From: Limosilactobacillus oris DSM 4864
GTDB taxonomy: Bacteria; Bacillota; Bacilli; Lactobacillales; Lactobacillaceae
Assembly: GCF_001434465.1 (NCBI RefSeq)
Contig: NZ_AZGE01000014.1
Coordinates: 1 to 44,659, forward strand
Direction: 5' to 3'
DNA length: 44,659 bases
This document shows positions 7,047-15,959 of this stretch, piece by piece; position 1 is the stretch's first letter; each line of letters begins with the position of its first letter. Both the position numbers and the translations under genes were made by a program. The notes beneath the pieces are model-generated. The model did no database searches. It saw nothing but the letters and a program-made list of their open reading frames with translations, and was not told the DNA's origin.

Positions 7047-8582
7047 TTAACTTACCTCTTCCTGAAAAGCGGCTGTTTCTGGGAAAGTGTTCAAAATAAA
7101 GTCCCGGGCCCCCTTGCTAAAGTCAAAGGCCTCTTGCGCCCGGTAGCTTTCCCGGTGGTCGCCCACCGCCAGGGTTACCTGGTCGGGAGCCAGGTTAAAT
7201 TCAACGCCAAGTTCAATCGCCGCCCGAATCAGTTGCTGCACATCGTCGGAATAGTCCTTGCTGATGGCCTGCAACGGGTGCTGGTAGTTAATGTTATTCG
7301 TGTACCGGTCATTGGCAATTTTTAACCCAAACGACAGCAAATTGCCGTTCTCAATTTGGTCAGCCAACTGTCCGCTGATGGTCAGGGCAGGATCCTCCAC
7401 CCGGCGTTTGGCAAAGGTCAATGCCAGCCGGTATTCCCGGGGAGCGTTAAATTCCTCAACAAATCCTTCCAGTTCCGTAATCAGGGCGTTCGCCGCCTCT
7501 TTCATCCACGCGGTTTCATCCTTAGGCTTTTGCAGGGCAACCTCATTGTTGAGCTGACGAGCCTGGGCTAACTTCGCAGTTAAATCATCTGGCAGCGGCG
7601 ATACCAAAGCATCCAGCAGTAACAGTTCCAGGAAGTTAATCGTGTCGTCACTGATCCCGGTCCTCGAGAGCGGATCCAGGTCAAAGTTCCGGAATTCGAG
7701 GTAGTCGACCCCCTTAGCCAGGGAACCCTTCAGGTCAGTCACGTCCTGGTTATGTCCCCGCAGCCGGACCGGTCCAAAGAATTCCTTCAGGCTATAGAAG
7801 GTCCCATTGTCCATGAACTCCTGTAATTGAGCAACGTGCTCCTCAAGTGAGTTATAGGTGACCCGCTCGCTAGCAATGTTGTCATCTCCAAAGTCACTCG
7901 CCCGAATGCTCCGCACCGGCAACTCCAAGTTGTCAGGAAAGCTCTCAGGCATGTCTTCGGTGACTGGGCTGGCCCCATATAAGTAGGTAAAAAGCCACTG
8001 GTAAAGGTAGTAGACTTGGGCCAGCTTGAAATAGAGGTGGTTGCGGAAGTCAACCTCACTCTTGTAGTCTTCCTGGTAAAAGCGCTGGTAAAGGGTCGTA
8101 ATCAGCTGGGGTGCCAAGCCAAAGTTAATGTGGACATCCCCCATGATTTCTTTAACGATCCCGTATTTATTTCCCAGGTAATCATGGTTTGCCTGGTCCC
8201 AATGTTTCGTGTAGTTGTCCTTGAGAAAATCCAGGTCGTTTTGGTACAAGGGTGCCGGTGCCATACTCAACGGCCAGAGCCGCTCATCACTGTGGAGGTG
8301 CTGAATCATGATCTGTTCCAGCATCTTCAGGTGGCGTACCGCTGCCGCACTCCCCACCACGGGCGGTGTTTCAAAGTCAATCATATCATCGGTAAACCCA
8401 GAATTCAGGTAAATATTGTGTTGGCGTGACCGCAAGTTTGCCGGATAAGGATAGCGGCTGGCCCGGCCATTCGTCAATACACGATGCTTTTTAGCTTCCA
8501 AGCCAAACCGGCAGGCGAACATCTGGGCGTTAAGCTCTGGTTCCTTTAGTGCCGACTTGATTTGGTCATATTTATCAGCCAT
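7047..8582 (-). CDS. gshA: Glutamate-cysteine ligase (gamma-glutamylcysteine synthetase)
   Basis: 511 residues, matching the stand-alone firmicute GshA that corresponds to the N-terminal half of bifunctional GshF. Supporting marks are CRFGLEAKKHRV near 24-35, the RYPYPANLR segment, and YLEFRNFDLDPLSRTGI, which aligns with the conserved YxExRxxDxxPxxxxGI of GshA/GshF. It joins glutamate and cysteine with ATP, giving gamma-Glu-Cys for thiol redox buffering. No gshB or fused ATP-grasp domain follows, so the cell may stop at gamma-Glu-Cys or have gshB elsewhere. It is a single gene; a G-rich ribosome site (GGGGGG) precedes the ATG. Confidence 0.9.
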   Translation of the reverse strand: MADKYDQIKSALKEPELNAQMFACRFGLEAKKHRVLTNGRASRYPYPANLRSRQHNIYLNSGFTDDMIDFETPPVVGSAAAVRHLKMLEQIMIQHLHSDERLWPLSMAPAPLYQNDLDFLKDNYTKHWDQANHDYLGNKYGIVKEIMGDVHINFGLAPQLITTLYQRFYQEDYKSEVDFRNHLYFKLAQVYYLYQWLFTYLYGASPVTEDMPESFPDNLELPVRSIRASDFGDDNIASERVTYNSLEEHVAQLQEFMDNGTFYSLKEFFGPVRLRGHNQDVTDLKGSLAKGVDYLEFRNFDLDPLSRTGISDDTINFLELLLLDALVSPLPDDLTAKLAQARQLNNEVALQKPKDETAWMKEAANALITELEGFVEEFNAPREYRLALTFAKRRVEDPALTISGQLADQIENGNLLSFGLKIANDRYTNNINYQHPLQAISKDYSDDVQQLIRAAIELGVEFNLAPDQVTLAVGDHRESYRAQEAFDFSKGARDFILNTFPETAAFQEEVS

Positions 8583-8682
8583 CTAGCATCCCCCCATCAT
8601 AATATCTCGTTTTCCACTCTACCACTTTTAAAAGCGAATGGGCAATCTTTTTTTGACCGCTTTCTTTCCCATTCTGCAAGCA

Positions 8683-8991
8683 TTAGATTCCCTGCCAGCG
8701 GCAGCGCCGAATATCGACGTGGTTCTCGTCTTTAAACGGTACCCCCTCTGCCAGCAGCATTGGGCGTTGGTCAAACCAGCCGGGCACCAGGCGGCCGCTT
8801 GCGGTCACTACCCGGTGACAGGGATGTTTTCCCCGGCCGCCATACTTCCCCAGGATTTTGCCGACGAGGCGCGCGTTGCGGGGCCGGCAAATCATTTGGG
8901 CGATTTGACCGTAACTGGCAACCAGCCCGAACGGAATCAGATCGACCGTATTCAAAACGTCCTGAATAAATTGTTCATCCATCTTTGCCAT
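8683..8991 (-). CDS. MGMT-domain protein (O6-alkylguanine-DNA alkyltransferase, C-terminal domain only)
   Basis: 102 residues covering only the DNA-binding/active-site domain of methylated-DNA-protein cysteine methyltransferases. The HPCHRVV motif keeps the acceptor Cys (residue 58), so this is not an ATL protein, in which Cys is replaced. Helix-turn-helix region: VASYGQIAQMI. Expected to bind alkylated guanine in DNA; whether it transfers the group alone or acts as a damage sensor is unclear in these short forms. AGGAGG lies 7 bases before the ATG. Confidence 0.85.
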   Translation of the reverse strand: MAKMDEQFIQDVLNTVDLIPFGLVASYGQIAQMICRPRNARLVGKILGKYGGRGKHPCHRVVTASGRLVPGWFDQRPMLLAEGVPFKDENHVDIRRCRWQGI

Positions 8992-9103
8992 GGTCCCGCC
9001 TCCTTGTCCATCGATTATACCTGTTTTGCCAGGAAAGAAAAGGCGCCCGAAACCGGCAGACAGCTTCGGACGGTCATTGCTTGAAAAGTGCAGTCAAGCT
9101 ATT

Positions 9104-9835
9104 TCACATAAACAGGCGGGCAAACGGAATAACCACCAGGTCGATGACAATCCCGCTAATGACAACGCAGACCGAGGCCATTGCCCCCTCCAAGACACCG
9201 AACTGAAGCGCCTTGGCGGAACCAATCGTGCCCCCGGTCCCTAGACCCAGGCCCAGCCCAATTTGGGAATGTTGAAGCCGGAACGCCTTGATAAAGACAT
9301 CCGCCAGGGCGTAAATAATTACGGCCTTGACGATGCAGGCGATGGCGGTCACCGCCGAATTGCCACCAATCGCCTCGGCAACCGGCATCGCAATCGCGGT
9401 AGTAGCGGCCTGGGGAAGCATGGCGGCCGCCGAAGAATGTGACAGGCCCACCAGCTTGCTGGCCCCAAGGATGATAAAGAGGCAGAGTACGCTCGATAGC
9501 ACCAGGGAAATCAGAATATCAAGCCAGTACTTCTTCAAGACGTCGTTGCGCTTAAACAAGGGAATCGCGAAGGCAATCGTTGCTGGGTTTAAAAACCAGA
9601 AGATGATGTCCCCACCCGGCTTGTAGAAGTGCCGGTAAACATACGCGGTTGACGTCCCCTGAACCTTTCCCCAAAGAATCAAGATGATAATTCCGGCCAC
9701 CATTCCAAAGAAGAGGGGCTGAAAGAGGAAAAAACCATTGCTCTTCTTGAATAGCCACTGACCGACCAGGAAAACCAGCAGAGAAATAAAAATTCCGGTA
9801 AATGGTAAGGCGAGGTTGTTAGTTAATGCTGTCAT
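9104..9835 (-). CDS. lrgB: LrgB-family membrane protein (CidB/LrgB)
   Basis: 243 residues, almost wholly membrane-spanning (about 6-8 segments), with family marks such as LNPATIAFAIPLF, the alanine-rich LPQAATTAIAMPVAE and GLGTGGTIGSAKA. LrgB works with LrgA in control of murein hydrolase export, overflow-metabolite (pyruvate) transport and programmed lysis. GGGAGG precedes the chosen start at 9835; the 12-codon longer reading is unlikely. It overlaps the end of lrgA by 17 bp, typical of lrgAB. Confidence 0.9.
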   Translation of the reverse strand: MTALTNNLALPFTGIFISLLVFLVGQWLFKKSNGFFLFQPLFFGMVAGIIILILWGKVQGTSTAYVYRHFYKPGGDIIFWFLNPATIAFAIPLFKRNDVLKKYWLDILISLVLSSVLCLFIILGASKLVGLSHSSAAAMLPQAATTAIAMPVAEAIGGNSAVTAIACIVKAVIIYALADVFIKAFRLQHSQIGLGLGLGTGGTIGSAKALQFGVLEGAMASVCVVISGIVIDLVVIPFARLFM

Positions 9836-10238
9836 GCTGCTGCCCTCCCATGATCCGTTTGTGAATGGCAATCACCAGCCGGGTAACGTAGGCGGTTACC
9901 ACCAGCAAGGCGACGGTCGCAACTAAGATGACCAGCAGGATTTGCAGGCCCTCCCGCTGTAAAATTCCCAGGTCGTTGGCGATTTGAATTCCTGATGGCA
10001 CAAACAGGAAACCAATCAGGCTGATCAAAAACATTCCCAAGTTTTCGACCCACTCTAGTTTAACGACTCCCAGTGTCAATAATAGGTAGAGCAGAACCAA
10101 CCCGATTACTGGGGTCGGCACAACAAATGACGGTGGACAGAGAGCAGATAGAATGCTCGCTACCCATAGGATGCCGGCAAAAATTGCACACTGAACAAGA
10201 ATCGGTGCTGATTTGTGATTATTATCTTTTCTCGTCAT
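9819..10238 (-). CDS. lrgA: LrgA/CidA-family holin-like protein
   Basis: 139 residues with four predicted transmembrane helices and the family segment VVPTPVIGLVLLYLLL followed by LFVPSGIQI. LrgA/CidA proteins form holin-like oligomers and, with LrgB, influence autolysis and pyruvate uptake. AAGGAGG lies upstream of the ATG, and a promoter at about 10281-10310 fits. No LytSR two-component genes are in the window, so regulation is not visible here. Confidence 0.9.
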   Translation of the reverse strand: MTRKDNNHKSAPILVQCAIFAGILWVASILSALCPPSFVVPTPVIGLVLLYLLLTLGVVKLEWVENLGMFLISLIGFLFVPSGIQIANDLGILQREGLQILLVILVATVALLVVTAYVTRLVIAIHKRIMGGQQHDSIN

Positions 10239-10280
10239 AATAGCGTCCTCCTTATATTGAACAGTCTAATTTCACAAACT

Positions 10281-10310
10281 ATTATACAGGAGAATTGCGA
10301 ACAATGTAAC
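10281..10310 (-). promoter_or_regulatory. Promoter of lrgAB
   Basis: Minus strand: GTTACA, 18 bases, then TATAAT, 43 bases before the lrgA start. Confidence 0.5.
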
Positions 10311-10595
10311 CGCACTCAAAATTTACTTGCTGGCTGGCGCCGTTTCCAGTAAGAAGTGACCTGCTTAATTGATAGTGTCGTGCTCCGCCGAATGCAGCTG
10401 ACGTTCATTTGGGCATTGCAGAGAGGCGCAGTCGGCCACCTCAAGTAACCGGCACCTGCCGCCGGCCATGTAAAAACTTTCCTCCCAATAATAAAATACG
10501 GCAACTGGCTCTGTTTGCACCAGGCAGATTGCGTGACATCCCCTCCTTTCCCGGTATAATTCAAGCTGAAACCCAACTTTAAGGAGGAAGAAGCA
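10311..10595. other. Intergenic region between lrgAB and the flavoprotein gene
   Basis: The stretch holds the divergent promoters only. TATAAT at 10555-10560 with a TGACAT 15 bases upstream probably drives the flavoprotein gene, followed by AAGGAGGAAG before its ATG. Between 10320 and 10500 I see no gene or clear structure. Confidence 0.4.
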
Positions 10596-11933
10596 ATGAA
10601 GACAGTGCAAAACATCATTATTGGTTTTGGCAAGGGTGGAAAAACACTCGCCAAATTTCTCGCCAAACAAGGCGAAGAGGTGCTCGTCGTAGAAAAGTCA
10701 CGGGAAATGTACGGGGGCACCTGCATCAACATTGCCTGCCTCCCCTCTAAACGGCTGATTACCGAGGCCGCCCGCGGTACTGACTTTGCGGCCGCCATCC
10801 GGGGCAAGCGGGAAATGGTTGCCCAGCTGCGGGACAAGAACTACCACATGCTCGCCGATGAGGACACCATCACCGTCCTGGACGGGACCGCCCACTTTAC
10901 CAGTGACCACACAATTACCGTCGATACCGCAACTGGTCCCCAGGAATTCACCAGTAAGCGAATCTTCATCAACACCGGCGCCCAGCCAACCGTCCCGGCC
11001 ATCCCCGGCCTGCGGGAGAGTCCGGCCCTGCTGACGTCCACGAGCGCAATGGAACTGGATAGTCTGCCGCAGAAATTAGTAATCATCGGTGCCGGCTACA
11101 TCGGCCTGGAGTTTGCCAGCATGTTTGCCGAATTTGGCGCCCAGGTGACCGTGGTTGACCACCACCAGGAATTCCTCCCCCGTGAAGACGCGGACGTCGC
11201 GGCGATGGTAAAAGCCAACTTAGAGCAAGCCGGCGTCACCTTCCGCCTCGGGGCTAACATCGACCAGGTCAGCACGGCCAATGGGCAAGCCCAAGTGGAA
11301 ATCAGTCGCGATGGTCATACTACCCAACTGGTCGCCGACAAAATTCTCGCTGCCACCGGACGCCGGCCAGCAACGGCAAAGCTCGGGCTGGAAAATACCG
11401 GGATTGCCGTTGACGACCGGGGCGCCATCAAGGTCGATGACCAGCTCCACACCACGGTACCCGGTGTATGGGCCATTGGCGACGTTAAGGGCGGTCCCCA
11501 GTTTACTTATATTTCCCTAGACGACTTTCGAATCATCAAGGACGAGCTCTTTGGCGACGGCACCCGCCGTATCAGTAACCGTGGGGTCGTCCCAACCAGT
11601 GTCTTTATTGAGCCACCGCTCGCCCAAGTTGGTTTAACCGAAAAGCAGGCCCACGCTCAAGGACAGGATTACCTACTGTTTAAACTCCCCGTCGCCGCCA
11701 TCCCGAAGGCCAAGGTACTAAAGGACCAGCGCGGAGTCCTCAAGATGCTAGTTGATCCGCAGACCAAGCTCATCCTCGGTGCCACCCTCTACGCACCGGA
11801 AGCCCATGAAATCATCAACATGGTTGCCCTGGCAATGCGGGCTAAGCTCCCCTACACCATGCTCCGTGACCAGATTTACACCCACCCAACCATCAGTGAG
11901 GCCTTTAACGACCTTCTCAAAAAGCCGCAATAG
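10596..11933 (+). CDS. FAD-dependent pyridine nucleotide-disulfide oxidoreductase, RclA-like
   Basis: 445 residues, class I flavoprotein disulfide reductase. FAD-binding N terminus (IIIGFGKGG), redox pair Cys43/Cys48 in GGTCINIACLPSK, NAD(P) site VIIGAGYIGLEFAS, second FAD motif WAIGDVKGG, and C-terminal dimer-interface HPTISE (His430, Glu435). The CxxxxC with NIAC and the overall pattern resemble RclA (YkgC), which protects Enterobacteria against hypochlorous acid and reduces Cu(II), more than glutathione reductase or lipoamide dehydrogenase. No regulator or other rcl gene is adjacent. Alternatives are mercuric-reductase-like or glutathione-reductase-like enzymes. Confidence 0.8.
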   Translation: MKTVQNIIIGFGKGGKTLAKFLAKQGEEVLVVEKSREMYGGTCINIACLPSKRLITEAARGTDFAAAIRGKREMVAQLRDKNYHMLADEDTITVLDGTAHFTSDHTITVDTATGPQEFTSKRIFINTGAQPTVPAIPGLRESPALLTSTSAMELDSLPQKLVIIGAGYIGLEFASMFAEFGAQVTVVDHHQEFLPREDADVAAMVKANLEQAGVTFRLGANIDQVSTANGQAQVEISRDGHTTQLVADKILAATGRRPATAKLGLENTGIAVDDRGAIKVDDQLHTTVPGVWAIGDVKGGPQFTYISLDDFRIIKDELFGDGTRRISNRGVVPTSVFIEPPLAQVGLTEKQAHAQGQDYLLFKLPVAAIPKAKVLKDQRGVLKMLVDPQTKLILGATLYAPEAHEIINMVALAMRAKLPYTMLRDQIYTHPTISEAFNDLLKKPQ

Positions 11934-11938
11934 TTAAA

Positions 11939-11983
11939 AACGCTCACGCTTCCGACACTAAGTCGCTCGCGTGGGCGTTTGCT
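11939..11983. terminator. Bidirectional terminator between convergent genes
   Basis: AACGCTCACGC pairs with GCGTGGGCGTT around a 19-base loop, with TTT on the plus side and AAAAAC before the stem, which gives a T run on the minus side. Confidence 0.7.
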
Positions 11984-12505
11984 TTACAATTTTCGTTCAT
12001 ACATGTGGGCACTGGTGTCGCCAATGTCTTCGTAATGGAGGACTACTTCGCCGGCAAAGCAAAAACCGCTCTTGACGTATGCCCGTTCGGCCGGGACATT
12101 GCCCTTCATCACGTCGAGGTGCATTACCGCGTACCCCTTATTCTTGGCAAATTCAAATAATTTCTGGAGCATTTGCTTAGCCAGGCCCTGGCCCCGAAAG
12201 TTTTTGCTGACGGCAAATAGGTGGAGGACGGTTATTTGCTGCTCTGGTGCTGCTATTGCCCAGTCAACCTGACGGTAATTGGGGTCCTCCCCAGTCGTCA
12301 AAATTCCGACAGTAGCAACTTGACCGTTTACTAGACCCTCGACTACCATCCCGTTATCAATCCGGTCAGCCAGGAGGTCCCTGTTGGGATAAACGCCCCA
12401 GTGCCAATCAGCTCCGTATTCGTCGTCCTGCTGCTGGGCACAGACTTCTTGGTAAAACTGGCAAACCGCCTCTAGGTCAGCGGCCGTCGCTTGCTTAATC
12501 TGCAT
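11984..12505 (-). CDS. GNAT-family N-acetyltransferase
   Basis: 173 residues. The acetyl-CoA binding motif is HLFAVSKNFRGQGLAKQML (V-x-x-x-x-R-G-x-G-x-A type), followed by NKGYAVMHLDVMKGN and a terminal beta strand, all standard for GNAT. Substrate unknown. I chose ATG 12505 (AAAGGAG 10 bases upstream); a GTG six bases further upstream is the alternative. Confidence 0.85.
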   Translation of the reverse strand: MQIKQATAADLEAVCQFYQEVCAQQQDDEYGADWHWGVYPNRDLLADRIDNGMVVEGLVNGQVATVGILTTGEDPNYRQVDWAIAAPEQQITVLHLFAVSKNFRGQGLAKQMLQKLFEFAKNKGYAVMHLDVMKGNVPAERAYVKSGFCFAGEVVLHYEDIGDTSAHMYERKL

Positions 12506-12576
12506 TTTCACAGCACTCCTTTCCGTATCATTCGTTGTTCTCCATGATATAAGAAGCAACCGAGAAAAGCAAAAAC

Positions 12577-12755
12577 GAGGCTGGGAGAAAACTTCATTTT
12601 CTCACCAGCCTCTTGCTAGTTCTTAACTATTATAAAGATAACGTGGAAAATAACCACAAGGCTAGTGTCTAGCTACGAACGATAGCCGACCCGTGCCGTG
12701 TCAACTATCGTCCTAGGCTAGTCATACGCCTTGTCAAGGAGGTTATTTCCCACTC
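12577..12755 (+). repeat. 179-bp interspersed repeat, copy A
   Basis: It matches 40978-41156 at 176 of 179 positions by my count, with sharp edges (GAGGCTGGGAG... to ...CCACTC). It opens with a terminator-like hairpin (GAGGCTGG/CCAGCCTC), then a long imperfect stem whose arms are GTGGAAAATAACC (12643-12655) and GGTTATTTCCCAC (12741-12753), with an inner CTAGC...CGATAG / CTATCG...GCTAG stem. No coding potential or target-site duplication is visible. Confidence 0.85.
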
Positions 12756-12909
12756 ACTTGCTAATTTAGAGCTAAAAGTGAAACAGCACAGTAGCTAGCT
12801 GGCAGGATAAACGCCGGTAAATCAGCAATTTCCCCTCCTCAAGCAGTCTACTCTGCAACAGCCTGGATAGTTGGGGAAGCTAGACCTATCCCTCCCCACT
12901 ATTGGCCTA
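12756..12909. other. Rest of the lacM downstream region
   Basis: Contains a small TCACTT...AAGTGA hairpin and, at 12866-12906, GATAGTTGGGGA...TCCCCACTATT, which is a plausible but T-poor terminator for lacLM on the minus strand. No gene seen. Confidence 0.35.
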
Positions 12910-13863
12910 TTACTTAGCATTCAGGACAAAACTAAAATCAATGTCCTTAGTGGCCGGAATGTGGTAGTGCTGCTCAACATCGGCCCCCCAGCTGTCGATT
13001 CCGCCGACGCCGCGAACCGCACCGGCAATTACCATCACCGTCCGCCGTTCCAGGGGCAGTTCTTCGATGTGGGTCGCGTTTTCCAGCTCCTCCGCTGTGT
13101 ATGGCAGGCAGCTAAAGGCAAATGGCTGGTCCGCCTTTGCCACCTTCAGGCTGAACGGCTGCCCGTCGTGATCAGCATTGTTCTGGGTCGTCGTCCGGAT
13201 CACTTCGACCCAGTCGGTCACCATGTGCATCCCGTTTTCCTGGGGAACTAGATATTTGGCGACCGGCAGGCCCTTGATTTGGTAGACGCCGTGTTCAGCT
13301 CCAGCCATCCGGTCCGGGTAGGTTTCACCAGATAGGCCCTGGTATTCAAAGCCATCTGCAAGGGTCGGCATTACCAGCCGGACGCCCATCACGGGTAGCT
13401 CTGGCAAGCCTTCCTTGCCCGTATAGTGAACGTGGACCGCAATTGGCCCGCCCACTTCCACTGTATAGGTCATTGTGACCGTGGTTGCCGGAACCGTCAG
13501 TGTCTCAAAGGTGTAGGCAACCGTCACTTCTTCAGCCGTTTCTTCATTTGAGTAGTGGTCGTTGTCCAGTGGCAGGCCGCCAAAGTCGTGGTCATCCACT
13601 GTGACATTAATAGCAGTACACTTCTGGAAGTAGTCCGCACTCAGCCACTGGGCCGACTTGATATTGAAGCCGCTCCCCCGGTCGTTATCCGTTGTGGCCC
13701 GCCAGAAAGTCGGCACTGGCGTCCGGTAGAGCCATTCCTTCCCGTTCAGTTTTAACGATTCCAGGCCGCCCCGCTCGTAGGAAAAGATGTAGTGAAAGCC
13801 AGCACCGCCGACGCCGAGCGAACCGTCACCATAAACAACGTGTAATTTATTTGTGTAATCCAT
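12910..13863 (-). CDS. lacM: Beta-galactosidase small subunit LacM
   Basis: 317 residues equal to the C-terminal (domain 5, beta-sandwich) part of LacZ, as in lactobacillus and Leuconostoc LacLM. Marks: [27 protein letters not shown], which matches the LacZ segment PxFWRAxTDNDxG, and a terminal SFVLNAK. It completes the active heterodimer that splits lactose to galactose and glucose. The start at 13863 lies within lacL (17-bp overlap), with AGGAGG 12 bases upstream, so translation is coupled. Confidence 0.95.
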   Translation of the reverse strand: MDYTNKLHVVYGDGSLGVGGAGFHYIFSYERGGLESLKLNGKEWLYRTPVPTFWRATTDNDRGSGFNIKSAQWLSADYFQKCTAINVTVDDHDFGGLPLDNDHYSNEETAEEVTVAYTFETLTVPATTVTMTYTVEVGGPIAVHVHYTGKEGLPELPVMGVRLVMPTLADGFEYQGLSGETYPDRMAGAEHGVYQIKGLPVAKYLVPQENGMHMVTDWVEVIRTTTQNNADHDGQPFSLKVAKADQPFAFSCLPYTAEELENATHIEELPLERRTVMVIAGAVRGVGGIDSWGADVEQHYHIPATKDIDFSFVLNAK

Positions 13864-15796
13864 AGTAGTACCGTACCTCCTGCATTGCCGGCTTTGGTGT
13901 CCGATCCGCAAACATCAAGCCATCGCCAGAAAATTCATAATCGGAGTGGCGGTCGTCAAAGTCGCCACCGTAGCGCATTACTAGCTTGCCGCTAACTGGG
14001 TCCTTGACCTGAAGTGCTTGGTCGATAAAGTCCCAGATGAAGCCGCCGAAGTATTGCGGGTACTTATCGAGTAATGCGATGTAGGATCCCATTCCCCCGC
14101 AGGAGTTTCCCATGTCGTGCATGTATTCACACTCCATAAACGGCTTGTCCGGGTTATTTTGCAGGTATTCCTCCACCTGCTTTGGCGGCAGGTACATCCA
14201 GCTCTCGACGTCAGAAACCTGATCCCGGTAGTCCTTGGTTCCACCGGCCGGTAGATAGTTGGCCTTATCCATGCTTGGAATCTGTTCACTATAATCGTGA
14301 GTATGACAAACCCCTTCGTAGTGGACCAGGCGGCTGTCGTCATGCTCCTTGTAGAATTGCTGCATGGCTACCATGTCATCACCAACGAAGGACTCGTTTC
14401 CTAACGACCAGAAAAGGATGGCCGGGTGGTTCTTAAAGGTCTCGTAGTTGGTCCGGGCACGATCCACCACCGCTTCCTTCCATTGGGGAACGGAGCCCGG
14501 CACGTTGTAAGACGGGGCGACACTACCCATCTTTTGCCAGGTAGCGTGCGACTCCAAGTTATTTTCGGCCATCATGTAAATGCCGTTGTCATCACACATA
14601 CTGTACCAGGGCAGCTGGTCCGGGTAGTGGCAGGTCCGGACGGCATTGATGTTATTTTCTTTAAAGGTCTGAATATCCTTTTTCATGTCGGCCATCGTGA
14701 CGGAACGGCCCCGCTGGTCGTCCCATTCGTGGCGGTTGACCCCGTTGATAATTAAGCGTTTGCCGTTCAACAGGACGACGTGGTCCGGGCTGATTTCAAT
14801 CCGCCGGAAGCCAAACCGGTATGGGACCAGCTCAACTAGGCGGCCCGCTTCGTCCTTGATCTCAACCAGCAGCTGGTAGAGGTAGGGGTGGTGGTTATCC
14901 CAGAGGTGGACATCTTTGACCGTCGTTTCATCCAAGCGGATGCTGGCAGCGACTGGTTTTGTCTGGTCGACAATTACCTGACCATCGGCATCCTTGGCAA
15001 CCACGTGAACGGTCCCAGCCTGTTCACCAGCCAATTGCAGCTCCAGGTTAAAGTGGCCGTTTTGGTAGTCATCATCAACGGTCGGCCGGATGGTCATGTC
15101 CTCGACGTGGGTTGCCGGTTGGGCTAAAAGGTCGACGGAACGGAAGATCCCGGAGAAGCGGAACATATCCTGGTCTTCCAGCCAGGAAGCGGTACTGTGC
15201 TTAAAGACTTCGACCGCCATGACGTTGCCCTCGTCCTGAATGTACGGGGTCAGGTCAAATTCGGACGGGGTAAAACTGTCCTCGGCATAGCCAATAAAGT
15301 GGCCGTTAAGCCAGAGGTACATCGCCCGCTCAACCCCGGCAAAGCGGACCCGGATTTGCTGACCGCGCAGTGCCGGATCAAGGTCAAACTGCTTTCGGTA
15401 GAGGCCCACGGTATTGTCAGCCCCGGTGCTGAAGGAGCCCGCCTCCTTATTCTGACCATCCACGGCATAAGCTGGCCGCCGGTAAATCTTCCCTTCCCAC
15501 GGAATCAGGGTGTTGATGTAATTGTTCTGGGCGTAGTCACTGAGCTCAATTTCACTCGGCACCTCAATCGTGCCAAAGTCTGCCGTGTCATAATCAACGG
15601 CAGAGAAGTCCGCCGGCCGTTCCTGCGGGTTCGGGGCAAACTGAAACTGCCACTGCCCATCGAGAGACTGAACGAAGCGGCTACGGTGGTGCGCCCACTC
15701 CGCGTAGTCGCCATAATAATGATGGTCGCTATGGGCGGGCAACTGGTTGACCCGGAAGATCTCCGGATCGTCCAACCATTTAATATCTGCATCCAT
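13847..15796 (-). CDS. lacL: Beta-galactosidase large subunit LacL (GH2)
   Basis: 649 residues, slightly longer than the usual ~625. GH2 layout: sugar-binding jelly roll (about 40-225), immunoglobulin-like domain (about 226-335) and TIM barrel. Catalytic acid/base Glu468 in SLGNES and nucleophile Glu557 in [20 protein letters not shown] and RTCHYP are also intact. It forms the active enzyme with LacM. Upstream are a 22-bp palindrome and a cre-like box, pointing to sugar-induced and catabolite-controlled expression. No lactose permease or Leloir genes are in the window. Confidence 0.96.
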   Translation of the reverse strand: MDADIKWLDDPEIFRVNQLPAHSDHHYYGDYAEWAHHRSRFVQSLDGQWQFQFAPNPQERPADFSAVDYDTADFGTIEVPSEIELSDYAQNNYINTLIPWEGKIYRRPAYAVDGQNKEAGSFSTGADNTVGLYRKQFDLDPALRGQQIRVRFAGVERAMYLWLNGHFIGYAEDSFTPSEFDLTPYIQDEGNVMAVEVFKHSTASWLEDQDMFRFSGIFRSVDLLAQPATHVEDMTIRPTVDDDYQNGHFNLELQLAGEQAGTVHVVAKDADGQVIVDQTKPVAASIRLDETTVKDVHLWDNHHPYLYQLLVEIKDEAGRLVELVPYRFGFRRIEISPDHVVLLNGKRLIINGVNRHEWDDQRGRSVTMADMKKDIQTFKENNINAVRTCHYPDQLPWYSMCDDNGIYMMAENNLESHATWQKMGSVAPSYNVPGSVPQWKEAVVDRARTNYETFKNHPAILFWSLGNESFVGDDMVAMQQFYKEHDDSRLVHYEGVCHTHDYSEQIPSMDKANYLPAGGTKDYRDQVSDVESWMYLPPKQVEEYLQNNPDKPFMECEYMHDMGNSCGGMGSYIALLDKYPQYFGGFIWDFIDQALQVKDPVSGKLVMRYGGDFDDRHSDYEFSGDGLMFADRTPKPAMQEVRYYYGLHK

Positions 15797-15813
15797 GAAT
15801 GAAAAACCTCCTC

Positions 15814-15835
15814 ACTAAAACTATCCAGTTTTAGT
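15814..15835. promoter_or_regulatory. Palindromic operator of lacLM
   Basis: ACTAAAACT-ATCC-AGTTTTAGT, perfect 9-base arms, located 18 bases before the lacL start and touching the -10 (TATACT, 15833-15838, minus strand). A TTTTACTAAAAG half-site recurs at about 15877-15888, so a dimeric or tetrameric repressor could bridge two sites. Confidence 0.6.
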
Positions 15836-15849
15836 ATAGCGCTTTCATT
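15833..15849 (-). promoter_or_regulatory. cre-like catabolite control site
   Basis: Minus strand ATGAAAGCGCTATAC fits the left half of the CcpA consensus WTGNNARCGNWWWCA and departs in the last bases. It overlaps the -10 region, a repressing position. Confidence 0.45.
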
Positions 15850-15915
15850 TAGGCGAAGATAGTAAACATTGATGGATTTTACTAAAAGGTAAATAATCAC
15901 AATTAGCTAAAAAAC

Positions 15916-15953
15916 AAAGCAGCCGGTGCCCATTCAAGGTACAAACTGCTTTT
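15916..15953 (-). terminator. Terminator of the toxin-antitoxin pair
   Basis: Minus strand AAGCAG...CTGCTT stem around a long loop, followed by TGTTTTTTAG, just beyond the stop at 15960. Confidence 0.5.
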
Positions 15954-15959
15954 CAAAAT

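Noticed and set aside
10316-10560. Coding relic between lrgA and the flavoprotein gene
   Set aside because: Readings in all frames give no protein pattern I recognise; promoters account for the ends.
12577-12755. Insertion sequence
   Set aside because: The 179-bp repeat has no transposase, no convincing terminal inverted repeats and no target duplication.
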